Below, in pieces: positions 51,764 to 59,402 of a DNA stretch of 64,000 nucleotides. The DNA is from JASHVB01 sp963780805 (GTDB lineage: Bacteria > Pseudomonadota > Alphaproteobacteria > Acetobacterales > Acetobacteraceae), in NCBI GenBank assembly GCA_963780805.1, contig CAWADP010000010.1:434001-498000 (forward strand). The letters run 5' to 3'. The notes beneath the pieces were generated by a model. The model was not told the DNA's origin. It did not search any database and saw only the letters and a program-made list of their open reading frames with translations. Every line of letters starts with the position of its first letter. The stretch's first letter is position 1. Made by a program: the position numbers and the translations under genes.

Positions 51764-52993
51764 ATGACAAACCCCTTCGCCGACGCCGACTTTCTCTCCG
51801 GCATCCGCATCGTCGACTTCACCCAGTTCGAAGCCGGCCCCTCCTGCACCGAGGCCCTCGCCTGGATGGGCGCCGAGGTGGTGAAGATCGAGAACCCGAA
51901 GATGGGCGATCCCGGCCGCCGCCGCCAGCCCGGCAAGCCCGACACCGACCCCTATTACTTTCACGTCTTCAACGCCAACAAGAAGTCGCTCGCGGTGGAT
52001 TTGAAGTCCCCGCGCGGGCTCGCCCTGGTCAAGGACCTGCTGCGCAAAGCCGACGTCACCGTCGAGAACTTTGCCCCCGGTACGATCGAACGCCTCGGCC
52101 TCGGCTACGACGTGGTGCGGGAGCTGAACCCCGGCATCATCTATGCCTCGGTAAAAGGCTTCGGCGAGGGCAGCCCGTACGAGAAAAACCTCGCCTTCGA
52201 CATGATCGCGCAGGCCTGCGGCGGCACGTTCAGTGTGACCGGCTATCCCGACGGCCCGCCGGCCCGACCCGGCATTTCACTCGGCGACACCGGCACCGGC
52301 ATGCTGATGGCCATCACCGTCGCTAGTGCCCTGTTCAAGCGCCAGGTCACCGGCGAAGGGCGGCGGCTGCAGGTGGCGATGCAGGACGCGATCATGCACT
52401 ACATGCGCATCAACTTCGCCACCCAGGGGCTGACCGGCAAGCCGGCCCAACGTGGCGGCGACAAGGTGCCGGGCGTGAACAACGCACCGATGGGCCTTTA
52501 TGCGTGCAAGCCGGGCGGCCCGAACGACTACGTCTACATCATGACCAGCCGCGCCAATCCCGACCATTGGGACCGTCTGCTGAAGCTGGTCGGCCGCGAG
52601 GATCTGATCGGCGATCCGCGCTACGGGACGCCCGCGGACCGGGTGGAGCGCGAGGCGGAAGTTGACGCCATCATCGCCGCCTGGACCCGCCAGCACACCA
52701 AGCACGAGGCGATGAACGCCGTCGGCAGTGCCGGCATACCCGCGGGCGCGGTGCTCGATACAATGGAACTGCAGAACGACGCCACCTTCGAACAACGCGG
52801 CATCATGCAGACCATCCATCACCCCACGCATGGCGATTTCAAGATGCCCGCCTGGCCGGTGCGTATCGACGGCAAGCCGCCGACGCTGCTGACGTCTCCG
52901 GTGCTGGGCCAGCACACTGCCGAGGTGTTGCAATCCTGGCTGGGCATGAGCGCGGCCGAGGTCGAAGCACTGCGGGGAGACGCGATCGCGTAA
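51764..52993 (+). CDS. CaiB/BaiF (family III) CoA-transferase
   Basis: A 409-residue class III CoA transferase that moves CoA between carboxylic acids through an aspartyl-CoA thioester. Conserved blocks: GIRIVDFTQFEAGPSCTEAL, GAEVVKIENPKMGDPGRR, NANKKSLAVDLKSPRGLALV, TVENFAPGTIERLGLGYDVV and the catalytic Asp in ISLGDTGTGMLMA. It resembles formyl-CoA transferase in plan, but the substrate is open. CATCGGGAGGAACGCCC precedes the ATG. It could activate an acid imported by the Liv system that follows. Confidence 0.93.
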   Translation: MTNPFADADFLSGIRIVDFTQFEAGPSCTEALAWMGAEVVKIENPKMGDPGRRRQPGKPDTDPYYFHVFNANKKSLAVDLKSPRGLALVKDLLRKADVTVENFAPGTIERLGLGYDVVRELNPGIIYASVKGFGEGSPYEKNLAFDMIAQACGGTFSVTGYPDGPPARPGISLGDTGTGMLMAITVASALFKRQVTGEGRRLQVAMQDAIMHYMRINFATQGLTGKPAQRGGDKVPGVNNAPMGLYACKPGGPNDYVYIMTSRANPDHWDRLLKLVGREDLIGDPRYGTPADRVEREAEVDAIIAAWTRQHTKHEAMNAVGSAGIPAGAVLDTMELQNDATFEQRGIMQTIHHPTHGDFKMPAWPVRIDGKPPTLLTSPVLGQHTAEVLQSWLGMSAAEVEALRGDAIA

Positions 52994-53060
52994 TGGCTGT
53001 GCAATAGGGGCACGATCTGTCATCGCGCAGAGCAGAGCAGAGCGGAGCGACCGGCCCTGG

Positions 53061-53171
53061 TGTCATTGCGAGGAGCGGAGCGACGAAGGAATCCCCCGCC
53101 CGAAGGCGCACGGACGACCCGTGTCGACTGAGGCGGGAGATTGCTTCGTCGCTTTGCTCCTCGAAATGACA
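53061..53171. repeat. Dispersed palindromic repeat, near-complete copy
   Basis: TGTCATTGCGAGGAGCGGAG at the left and GGAGATTGCTTCGTCGCTTT...CTCGAAATGACAG at the right, about 110 bases in all. It lies between the convergent CoA transferase and livF genes. Confidence 0.85.
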
Positions 53172-53202
53172 GTGACATGGCAACGACACCGAACGTCCGC
53201 AC

Positions 53203-53934
53203 CTACGTCTGCATCGTCTCCAATCCAAGATAGATGCGTTGCACATCGCGATCGTCGGCAAGGTCCGCGGCCTTCCCCTGCAGCACCGTGCGGCCGGTTT
53301 GCAGCACATAGGCATAGTCCGCGACTTCCAGCGCCAGCTCCACCGCTTGCTCGGCCAGCAGCAGGGTCAGGCCCTCGCCGCGCAGGTGTTGCAGCGTCTC
53401 GTACATCGCCTCCACAACTGCCGGCGCCAGACCGAGGCTCGGCTCATCCAGCATCAGCAGTTTCGGATCGCTCATCAGCGCACGGCCGGTGGCCAGCATC
53501 TGCCGCTCGCCGCCCGACAGAGTGCCGGCGCGCTGGCGGCGGCGTTCGGCGAGGCGCGGGAACAGGGTGAAGACGCGGTCCAGCAGCGCCGGCATCCGCC
53601 GCTTGTCGACCAGCACCGTCGCGCCGAGCCGTAAATTCTGCTCCACCGTCTGCTGCACGAAAAGCCGCCAGCCTTCCGGCGACAACGCGAGGCCGCGGGC
53701 AACGATGGCGTGGGCCGGCTGGCCGGTGACCTCCACGCCCTGCCACGTCACATGCCCCGATGCCGCCGGCACCAGTCCGGCGATCGCGTTCAGCGTCGTC
53801 GTCTTCCCCGCGCCGTTCGAACCAAGCAACGCCACCACCGAACCGGCGGCGACGTCCAGCGACACGTCGGCGATGCCGACCAGGTCGCCATAGCGCACCG
53901 CGAGAGCGCGAACGGATAGCAGCGGTTCGGTCAT
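53203..53934 (-). CDS. livF: Branched-chain amino acid-type ABC transporter ATPase LivF
   Basis: 243 residues from ATG 53934. Walker A is LLGSNGAGKTTTLNAIAG, the Q-loop region LALSPEGWRLFVQQTVEQNL, the signature GTLSGGERQMLATGRALM, Walker B LLMLDEPSLGLAP and the switch LLLAEQAVELAL. It energises uptake with LivG/H/M encoded further upstream. It is separated from livG by a GFA gene on the opposite strand, so it needs its own promoter. Confidence 0.92.
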   Translation of the reverse strand: MTEPLLSVRALAVRYGDLVGIADVSLDVAAGSVVALLGSNGAGKTTTLNAIAGLVPAASGHVTWQGVEVTGQPAHAIVARGLALSPEGWRLFVQQTVEQNLRLGATVLVDKRRMPALLDRVFTLFPRLAERRRQRAGTLSGGERQMLATGRALMSDPKLLMLDEPSLGLAPAVVEAMYETLQHLRGEGLTLLLAEQAVELALEVADYAYVLQTGRTVLQGKAADLADDRDVQRIYLGLETMQT

Positions 53935-54109
53935 GGGGGCCATCTGCAGGACGTAGCGCAGAGCAATGGCCACAGCCATAGGCGGTGGATCAGCGCATGC
54001 CGCCACCCTGACCGCCAGCGTCGCGGCCGGGGCAACTCAGGCGTCCGGGGTGTGTTAACCGCCGAGAGACTAACGGAAACGCCGGAGGCATACCGCAGGC
54101 ATACCGCCC

Positions 54110-54481
54110 ATGGCCTTGGCCGGACGCTGCCACTGCGGCAGCAACGCCTTTGAGATCGACGGCGAACTGCCGGAAAGCCTCACGCGCTGCACCTGCTCTT
54201 TTTGCGCGAAGCGAGGGCATCTCTATCCCTATTTCCGACCGGACGAGTTCAGGTCGACGCAATGCGACAGCGATGCGATGTATCGCTGGAACACCAGGAC
54301 GGTCATAAACCACTTCTGCGGCACTTGCGGCTGCGCTCTTTACGCTGACAGTCCGGATTTCAAACGGGATGGATCCTGGGACGGCAAGACTCGCCGCGTC
54401 GCCGTCAATGCGCGTTTATTCGATCATTTCGAGGCAGCAGATTGGCCGGAGACTGTGGTCGATGGGAAGCATCTCTGGTGA
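54110..54481 (+). CDS. GFA family zinc-binding protein
   Basis: 123 residues with the cysteine pattern of the glutathione-dependent formaldehyde-activating (Gfa/CENP-V) fold: GRCHCGSNAFEI, CTCSFCAKRGHLYPYF and HFCGTCGCALYAD. Most members are not proven formaldehyde enzymes. The gene runs opposite to, and between, livF and livG, an odd insertion in an operon that is normally continuous. Confidence 0.92.
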   Translation: MALAGRCHCGSNAFEIDGELPESLTRCTCSFCAKRGHLYPYFRPDEFRSTQCDSDAMYRWNTRTVINHFCGTCGCALYADSPDFKRDGSWDGKTRRVAVNARLFDHFEAADWPETVVDGKHLW

Positions 54482-54537
54482 GATGTGAAAATGCCGGCTC
54501 GGCGGCCAGGCAGCGCAACGCCCGGAGTGCATGGATG

Positions 54538-55266
54538 TCATCGCCGCGCCCGCTTCATGTGGTGCCCCAGATACGCTGCCACCACCTCCGGATCCTCCAC
54601 CACGTCCCGTGGGGCGCCCTGGGCAATGACGCGTCCCTGGTGGAACACCACCGCCCGTTCCGTCAGCGACAGGATCACTTCCATCACATGCTCGACGATG
54701 ACGATGGTGATACCGCGCTGACTGATCCGGCGCACCAGCTCTATCGCCAGCCGAGTCTCGGCCGGGGTCAATCCCGCCAGCGCTTCGTCCAGCAGCAGAA
54801 GGCGAGGCTCGGTGGCGAGGGCGCGGGCGATCTCCAGCCGCTTGCGGCCGGGCGTGCCCAGCGATCCGGCGCGCGTTTCCGCCAGCGGTGCCAGGCCGGT
54901 GAAGGCCAGCACGTCCGCCGTCGCGCGGCGTGCATCCGTGCGGTGCGAATGGCGCAGGAACGCGCCCACCATGACGTTGTCGGCGACGCTCATGTCCTGG
55001 AATGTCACCGGCACCTGGAAGCTGCGCGCCATACCGAGCCGCGCATGTTCTTCCGGCGTCGCGCGCGTCACGTCGCGGTCGCGGAAGCGGATGGTGCCTT
55101 TGGTCGGCTCCGCATCGCCGGCGAGGCAGTTGAAGAACGTGCTCTTGCCTGCACCGTTGGGGCCGATCAGGCCGATGATCTCGCCTTCCGCCACGTCGAG
55201 GTCGGCGCCGTCCACCGCACGGAACGCACCGAACGCCTTGCTGATGCCGCGCGCTTCAAGCAGCAC
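54538..55266 (-). CDS. livG: Branched-chain amino acid-type ABC transporter ATPase LivG
   Basis: 242 residues: Walker A GLIGPNGAGKSTFFNCLAG, the RSFQVPVTFQDMSVADNV Q-loop region, signature LGTPGRKRLEIARALA, Walker B LLLLDEALAGLTPAE (Ala where Pro is usual) and switch IVIVEHVMEVIL. The C-terminus ends AAYLGHHMKRARR, typical of LivG. It overlaps the end of livM by 11 bases, which implies translational coupling. Confidence 0.93.
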   Translation of the reverse strand: MLLEARGISKAFGAFRAVDGADLDVAEGEIIGLIGPNGAGKSTFFNCLAGDAEPTKGTIRFRDRDVTRATPEEHARLGMARSFQVPVTFQDMSVADNVMVGAFLRHSHRTDARRATADVLAFTGLAPLAETRAGSLGTPGRKRLEIARALATEPRLLLLDEALAGLTPAETRLAIELVRRISQRGITIVIVEHVMEVILSLTERAVVFHQGRVIAQGAPRDVVEDPEVVAAYLGHHMKRARR

Positions 55267-56341
55267 GGTCGAGGCTTTCGACCACCGCCGGGCGGCGTTG
55301 CAGCCGCAGGATGGTGTGGCGCCACAGTTCCGCCATGCCGCCGGGTTGGAAGCGCGTGATCAGCAGGATGATGGCGCCGTAGATGATGAAGGTGATGCCG
55401 GTGCCGCTGCCGCCGAACCAGGCATTCGTGGTTTCCTCCAGCGGCACCAGGATCACCGCGCCGACCAGCGGTCCGAACAGCGTGCCCGCGCCGCCGAGGG
55501 CCGCGGTGATCACCATCTTCACCGAGACCAGGATGCCCAGCACGCTGTCCGGATCGGCGAATCCGACCATCACCGCATAGAGCGAACCGGCGATCGAGGT
55601 GAACGTCGCGGACAGCAGCAGCGCGTAGATCTTGTAGCGCAGCACCGGCACGCCGAGGCTGCGTGCCGCTCGATCGCCGCCGCGGATGGCGGCGAGGTAG
55701 TAGCCCATGCGGCTGCGCTGCATCTGCCGCGTCAGCGCCAGCAGCACGATCAATACGCCCAAGAACAGATAATGGTAGGGCACCGGACTGATAAAGGACA
55801 GGTCGGCAACCGAACGCGGGATCGGTGGCCCCATGAGCCCGACCGCGGCGCCGACCAGCGGCCAGTTGGCTGCGAGGATGCGCAGCAACTCGGCCGCGGC
55901 GATCGTCGCCATGGAGAAATAATGGCCGCGCAGCCGGAAGGTCGGCGTGCCGACAACAAGGGCCAGCAGGCAGGACGCCAGGATGCCGACCGGCGCTCCG
56001 GCGATCGGCGGCCAGCCAAGTCTGGTGTAGACGACCAGCGAGGCATACGCACCGGCTCCGAAATAGACCGCGTGGCCGACCGAGACCTGGCCCGCATAGC
56101 CGCCCAGCAGGTTCCAGGCCGAGGCGGAGATGGCGGAAAGCAGGACCAGCGCGCCGATGCGTTGGTAGAACACGTCCTGCGTCAGCAGCGGCCACAGGAA
56201 CAACAGCACGAAGCCGACGACGATGACCACACGTGCGATCGTCATTCCCGCAACAAATCTAACTCCCCCTCCCCTTGCGGGAGGGGGAGAACCTGGTTCT
56301 TCGCGGGGATGACGTTCAGCCTTGCGGTCCGACTCGCTCAT
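55256..56341 (-). CDS. livM: Branched-chain amino acid-type ABC transporter permease LivM
   Basis: 361 residues from ATG 56341, whose ATGA overlaps the livH stop; a shorter start at 56245 (MTIARVV) is possible. About ten membrane segments and the LivM hallmarks NLLGGYAGQVSVGHAVYFGA, GHYFSMATIAAAELLRI and YYLAAIRGGDRAARSLGVPV (coupling helix to LivG/F). Part of the N-terminal linker is encoded by a CCCCCTCCCC hairpin repeat at 56264-56289, so that linker is probably repeat-derived. The transported solute is unknown. Confidence 0.92.
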   Translation of the reverse strand: MSESDRKAERHPREEPGSPPPARGGGVRFVAGMTIARVVIVVGFVLLFLWPLLTQDVFYQRIGALVLLSAISASAWNLLGGYAGQVSVGHAVYFGAGAYASLVVYTRLGWPPIAGAPVGILASCLLALVVGTPTFRLRGHYFSMATIAAAELLRILAANWPLVGAAVGLMGPPIPRSVADLSFISPVPYHYLFLGVLIVLLALTRQMQRSRMGYYLAAIRGGDRAARSLGVPVLRYKIYALLLSATFTSIAGSLYAVMVGFADPDSVLGILVSVKMVITAALGGAGTLFGPLVGAVILVPLEETTNAWFGGSGTGITFIIYGAIILLITRFQPGGMAELWRHTILRLQRRPAVVESLDRAA

Positions 56342-57195
56342 ACCGTGCCCATCAAGCCTTGCGGCCGCGCCCACAGCACGAGCAAGAACAGGGCATAAAC
56401 CACCGCGTCCTGGTAAACGGCGCCGATCAGGTAAGCCGACAGCGCCTGGATCACGCCGATCGCCAGGCCCGCGACCAACGCGCCCGGCACCGAGCCGAAC
56501 CCGCCGAGGCACACGACCACGAAGGCAATCAGCGCCAGCGATTCGCCAACCGTTGGGGAAATGTAAAAGAACAGCGCGATCAGGGCGCCGGCGACGCCGG
56601 TTGAAGCGGCGCCGACTCCCCAGGCCAGCGCCTGCATGCGGTCGGGGCGGATGCCCATGAGCATGGCGGCGTTGCGGTCCTCGGCGACCGCGAGGATGCG
56701 GCTGCCGAGCATCGTGCGCGTCAGCACCAGGTGCATGCCGATGGTGATCACCATCGCCAGCACGCCGCCGAGCAAGCGGGAGGCCTCGATGCGCAGGCCG
56801 GCCACCGCGAAGGTGCCGCCCACCAGGTTGTCGGGCAGCGACACGAAGTTGGCGGAGAACGCCCAGAACGCGGCGTATCGCAGCACCAGTGCGAGACCGA
56901 ACGTGCCGAGGATCTGCGCCAGCATCGGGCCTCGGGCCATGTCGCGCACCAAGCCGAAATAGACCACCACGCCGAGGCCGAACAGCAGCAGGGCGGCGAG
57001 GGGAATGAATTCGAGCGGGCCGAGATGGAAGAGAGTGTAGGCGTAGAAGGCGACGTACATTGCCAGCATTACGAAGTCGCCGTGGGCGAAGTTCACCACG
57101 TTCATCATACCCCAGATGAGCGTGAGCCCGGAGGAGAACAGCGCGTACACCGCGCCCATCAGCAGGCCGCTGACCACCACCTGCAGCAGAATCAC
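56338..57195 (-). CDS. livH: Branched-chain amino acid-type ABC transporter permease LivH
   Basis: 285 residues from GTG 57195, with TAGGAGACTTCCTCGG just upstream. The frame stays open leftward from 58119 through an unrelated gene, but that long fusion is not credible. LivH features: SGLLMGAVYALFSSGLTLIW, MMNVVNFAHGDFVMLAMYVA, ILAVAEDRNAAMLMGIRPDR and FVVVCLGGFGSVPGALVAG. It forms the permease pair with LivM. No periplasmic binding protein gene is in the window. Confidence 0.93.
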   Translation of the reverse strand: MILLQVVVSGLLMGAVYALFSSGLTLIWGMMNVVNFAHGDFVMLAMYVAFYAYTLFHLGPLEFIPLAALLLFGLGVVVYFGLVRDMARGPMLAQILGTFGLALVLRYAAFWAFSANFVSLPDNLVGGTFAVAGLRIEASRLLGGVLAMVITIGMHLVLTRTMLGSRILAVAEDRNAAMLMGIRPDRMQALAWGVGAASTGVAGALIALFFYISPTVGESLALIAFVVVCLGGFGSVPGALVAGLAIGVIQALSAYLIGAVYQDAVVYALFLLVLWARPQGLMGTV

Positions 57196-57256
57196 CCGAG
57201 GAAGTCTCCTAATTGTGCACTGCGGCAATCCTGGACGGTGGGCGGCGTGGTGGCAA

Positions 57257-57290
57257 GCGTTGGTTTTGCGGGCGTTGGTTTTGCGGGTAC
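57257..57290. repeat. Two tandem copies of a 15-nt unit upstream of livH
   Basis: GCGTTGGTTTTGCGG at 57257-57271 is repeated exactly at 57272-57286, followed by a decayed third copy (GTACTGCGGG). Confidence 0.9.
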
Positions 57291-57388
57291 TGCGGGTGAC
57301 GCCAAGGGCCGAGTGGTAGGGTGCAAAGCCGGACGGAATCCCGGGGAAGGGCACGCCGCCAGCGCCGGCTCGGCGGCTTACGCTGCGC

Positions 57389-58119
57389 TTATCCGCCCTG
57401 CGTCCCCGCGGTTCGACCCTCCACCTTTTGCTCCGCCTCTGCCAGCGCCAGCGGTTCGACCAGCAGGCCCTGCCGCTCGTACCGCCGCCGGGCGCGGCTG
57501 AAACGAACCACCACTGCCGAGCGGGCACTCTTCGCCTTGGCGCGGCGCGTGAGCAAGGCGTCGCCCGACCCCAGGAATTCCAGGTCATCCAGGCCGGCAC
57601 ATCGCAGGCATACCGGCCCGGGTGCTCCAAGATCAGCAGATCGCCGGTGCCGCCGCAGCGGTGGCATTTCCATTCCCGGTTCAACGGCTGGATCACCATC
57701 CGCTCTGGCGGCTGGCTCGCCTTGGCCGCGAGCCGCTCGCGCTTCGTCTCGGAAAGTTCCGGCGATACCCAATGCGTGCAGTAATTCGCTTCGATCTTCG
57801 GATCGCCGTAGCGGCTGAAGCGCAGAGCCTGCCGCTGCGGCGTTCGCGCGACGTAAGCCGTCTCGCTCGGTCGCAGGCTCTTTGCCTTCGCCCAGGCGCG
57901 GAACAGCTTCATAGCCTCGGAGATGCGCGGCAGGTTGGTCTGGATCGCCGCTTCCAGGCAGATAATCCGACCCTGCCGCCAACGCTTCTCCATACCCGGA
58001 TCCAGCCAGCGTATGCCGGGCAATACGTCGATTGGGCTGACATATCCCTTAGCCGCGAGGGCCTCCTCGGCGGCCTTGATTACCCGTTCCGTCAGCCTGC
58101 GGCGATTGTCCGGCGTCAT
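57389..58119 (-). pseudogene. DUF2293-type protein gene with one frameshift
   Basis: From ATG 58119 one frame gives an intact-looking N-terminus (KAAEEALAAKGYVSPIDVL, SETAYVARTPQRQALRFS, WVSPELSETKRERLAAKAS) up to a zinc-knuckle start WKCHRCGGTGDLLILEHPG. Near 57605-57630 it shifts. The other frame then supplies VCLRCAGLDDLEFLGSGDAL, AVVVRFSRARRRYERQGLLV and a stop at 57389-57391. The joined protein is ~240 residues, a normal length for this bacterial family, whose function is unknown. The family name is from memory. Confidence 0.65.
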
Positions 58120-58224
58120 GGTGTGCGCTGTTTGATATGCTCGGTCGCAGCCCCTTGCAAAGACCGGCGTCCGGTCCTATTTCGTCCGTTAGTTTTAGTG
58201 ACATATTTCCATGGGGCCCCAACA

Positions 58225-58671
58225 ATGCCACGTATTATTAACGAATCCGGCCTTGCCCTCATCAAGCAATCCGAGGGAATGCGGTTGGAAGCCTATCCGG
58301 ATGTGCACGGCATCTGGACGATCGGCTATGGCCATACCGGCTGTGTCACGCCGGGCATGACGATCACCCAGGACCAGGCCGATCAGTTGCTGCAGGAAGA
58401 TCTTGACGGCGCGCAAAATGGTGTTGGCATCGCAGTCGGACAGGCTGATACCAGCGACAACCAGTTCGCTGCCATGGTGTCGCTGTGTTACAATATCGGC
58501 TTGGGCAATTTCCGTTCTTCGACCGTGTTGCGGCAGCACCTGACCGGCAACACCCCGGCCGCGGCCGACGCATTCCTGCTCTGGAACAAGGCGACCATCG
58601 ACTGCACGCTACAGGTTGTGGCCGGACTGACCCGCCGGCGCACCGCCGAACGCGCGCTGTATCTCACCTGA
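58225..58671 (+). CDS. Phage-type lysozyme (GH24)
   Basis: 148 residues. The T4-lysozyme triad is present with exactly the classical spacing: Glu17 in IKQSEGMRLEAYPD, Asp26 and Thr32 in GIWTIGYGHTGC (T4: 11, 20, 26). Later blocks NQFAAMVSLCYNIGLGNF and RRRTAERALYL are typical of GH24 endolysins. It cleaves the peptidoglycan glycan strand. There is no signal sequence and no neighbouring phage genes, so it is a domesticated or stranded prophage gene, or needs a holin encoded elsewhere. The start is 58225; the longer upstream frame is shadow. Confidence 0.92.
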   Translation: MPRIINESGLALIKQSEGMRLEAYPDVHGIWTIGYGHTGCVTPGMTITQDQADQLLQEDLDGAQNGVGIAVGQADTSDNQFAAMVSLCYNIGLGNFRSSTVLRQHLTGNTPAAADAFLLWNKATIDCTLQVVAGLTRRRTAERALYLT

Positions 58672-58735
58672 TACCGGCGTCGTCCGCAGGTTGCTGTTGT
58701 CATCCAGCGGCTTCGACGCCGCTGGTGAAGAACCT

Positions 58736-59018
58736 GTCATTGCGAGTTGACCACCGGCCTGGCGGCCGACCGGCCTTGAATGAAACGGCGATCGGCGGGG
58801 GAAAGAACACACCCTCGCCTTGTGGACCTGGGCCGCGAAGCGGACCAAGCCTGGGGGGAGGGGCGCGCGCAACCGCGGTCAGTGCGTGCACGCACCCCTC
58901 CCCTCAACCCCTCCCTCAGGGGGATCGGAGTTTCTGTTTCATGTTAGCGCGGCGAAGCAACCTCCCTGAGATCACGCACGTCACTCGCGGGAGATTGCTG
59001 CGCTGCGCCAGCAATGAC
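58736..59018. repeat. Dispersed repeats and GC hairpin
   Basis: TGTCATTGCGAGTTGACCACC near 58736, GAATGAAACGGCGATCGGCG near 58778, a CCCCTCCC...GGGGGGAGGGG hairpin (58855-58917) and an inverted pair around CACGTCACTCGCGGGAGATTG ending GCAATGACTG near 59020. There is no other gene in 58672-59021. Confidence 0.7.
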
Positions 59019-59021
59019 TGT

Positions 59022-59312
59022 GTGGGTTGGGCACCAAGCGTCAGAGCCGCAGCGTTGGGCACCGCGGCGGTATTGTTTGCATGGAGCCCGTCGGTCACGG
59101 TGGCCGCCCCCTCGTCCTGCGCGGCCGCCATTGGGAAAACGCAGGCGAAAGTGCTGGTGGATCGCTGCCGGGAGGTATCGCCGGCGACGCACCCGCCCTG
59201 CAATGCGCTGAACTCCTGCGACCTGATCATCGACGAAATCCACCGTGGCTGCGCGTTCCTTCAGAGCGCGCAGCAACCGCGGTTCTGCGCGCAGTATCCT
59301 GACCATCCATGA
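59022..59312 (+). CDS. Small secreted cysteine-rich hypothetical protein
   Basis: About 96 residues if the GTG at 59022 is used; no ATG is available downstream of the repeat. The start VRAAALGTAAVLFAWSPSVT with VAAP is signal-like, and six cysteines follow (SSCAA, DRCRE, PPCNA, NSCDL, RGCAF, RFCAQ), suggesting up to three periplasmic disulfides. The central ATHPPCNALNSCDLIIDEI looks conserved in type, but I cannot name a family. The frame's first codons overlap the repeat end, so the true start is uncertain. Confidence 0.5.
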   Translation: MGWAPSVRAAALGTAAVLFAWSPSVTVAAPSSCAAAIGKTQAKVLVDRCREVSPATHPPCNALNSCDLIIDEIHRGCAFLQSAQQPRFCAQYPDHP

Positions 59313-59402
59313 TCCGTGAAGCGAAGCCGCCGCTTGATTGACCGCCGCCATACCGGGCGGCACCATAGCGCACCAAAAGGTAACCACGGAGGGATCGCCG
59401 CC

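Noticed and set aside
56338..58119. A 593-residue fusion of a zinc-knuckle protein and a LivH permease
   Set aside because: The N-terminal family switches frame near 57.6 kb and ends at 57389, and LivH has its own GTG with an AGGAG site. The continuous frame exists only because no stop occurs in the gap.
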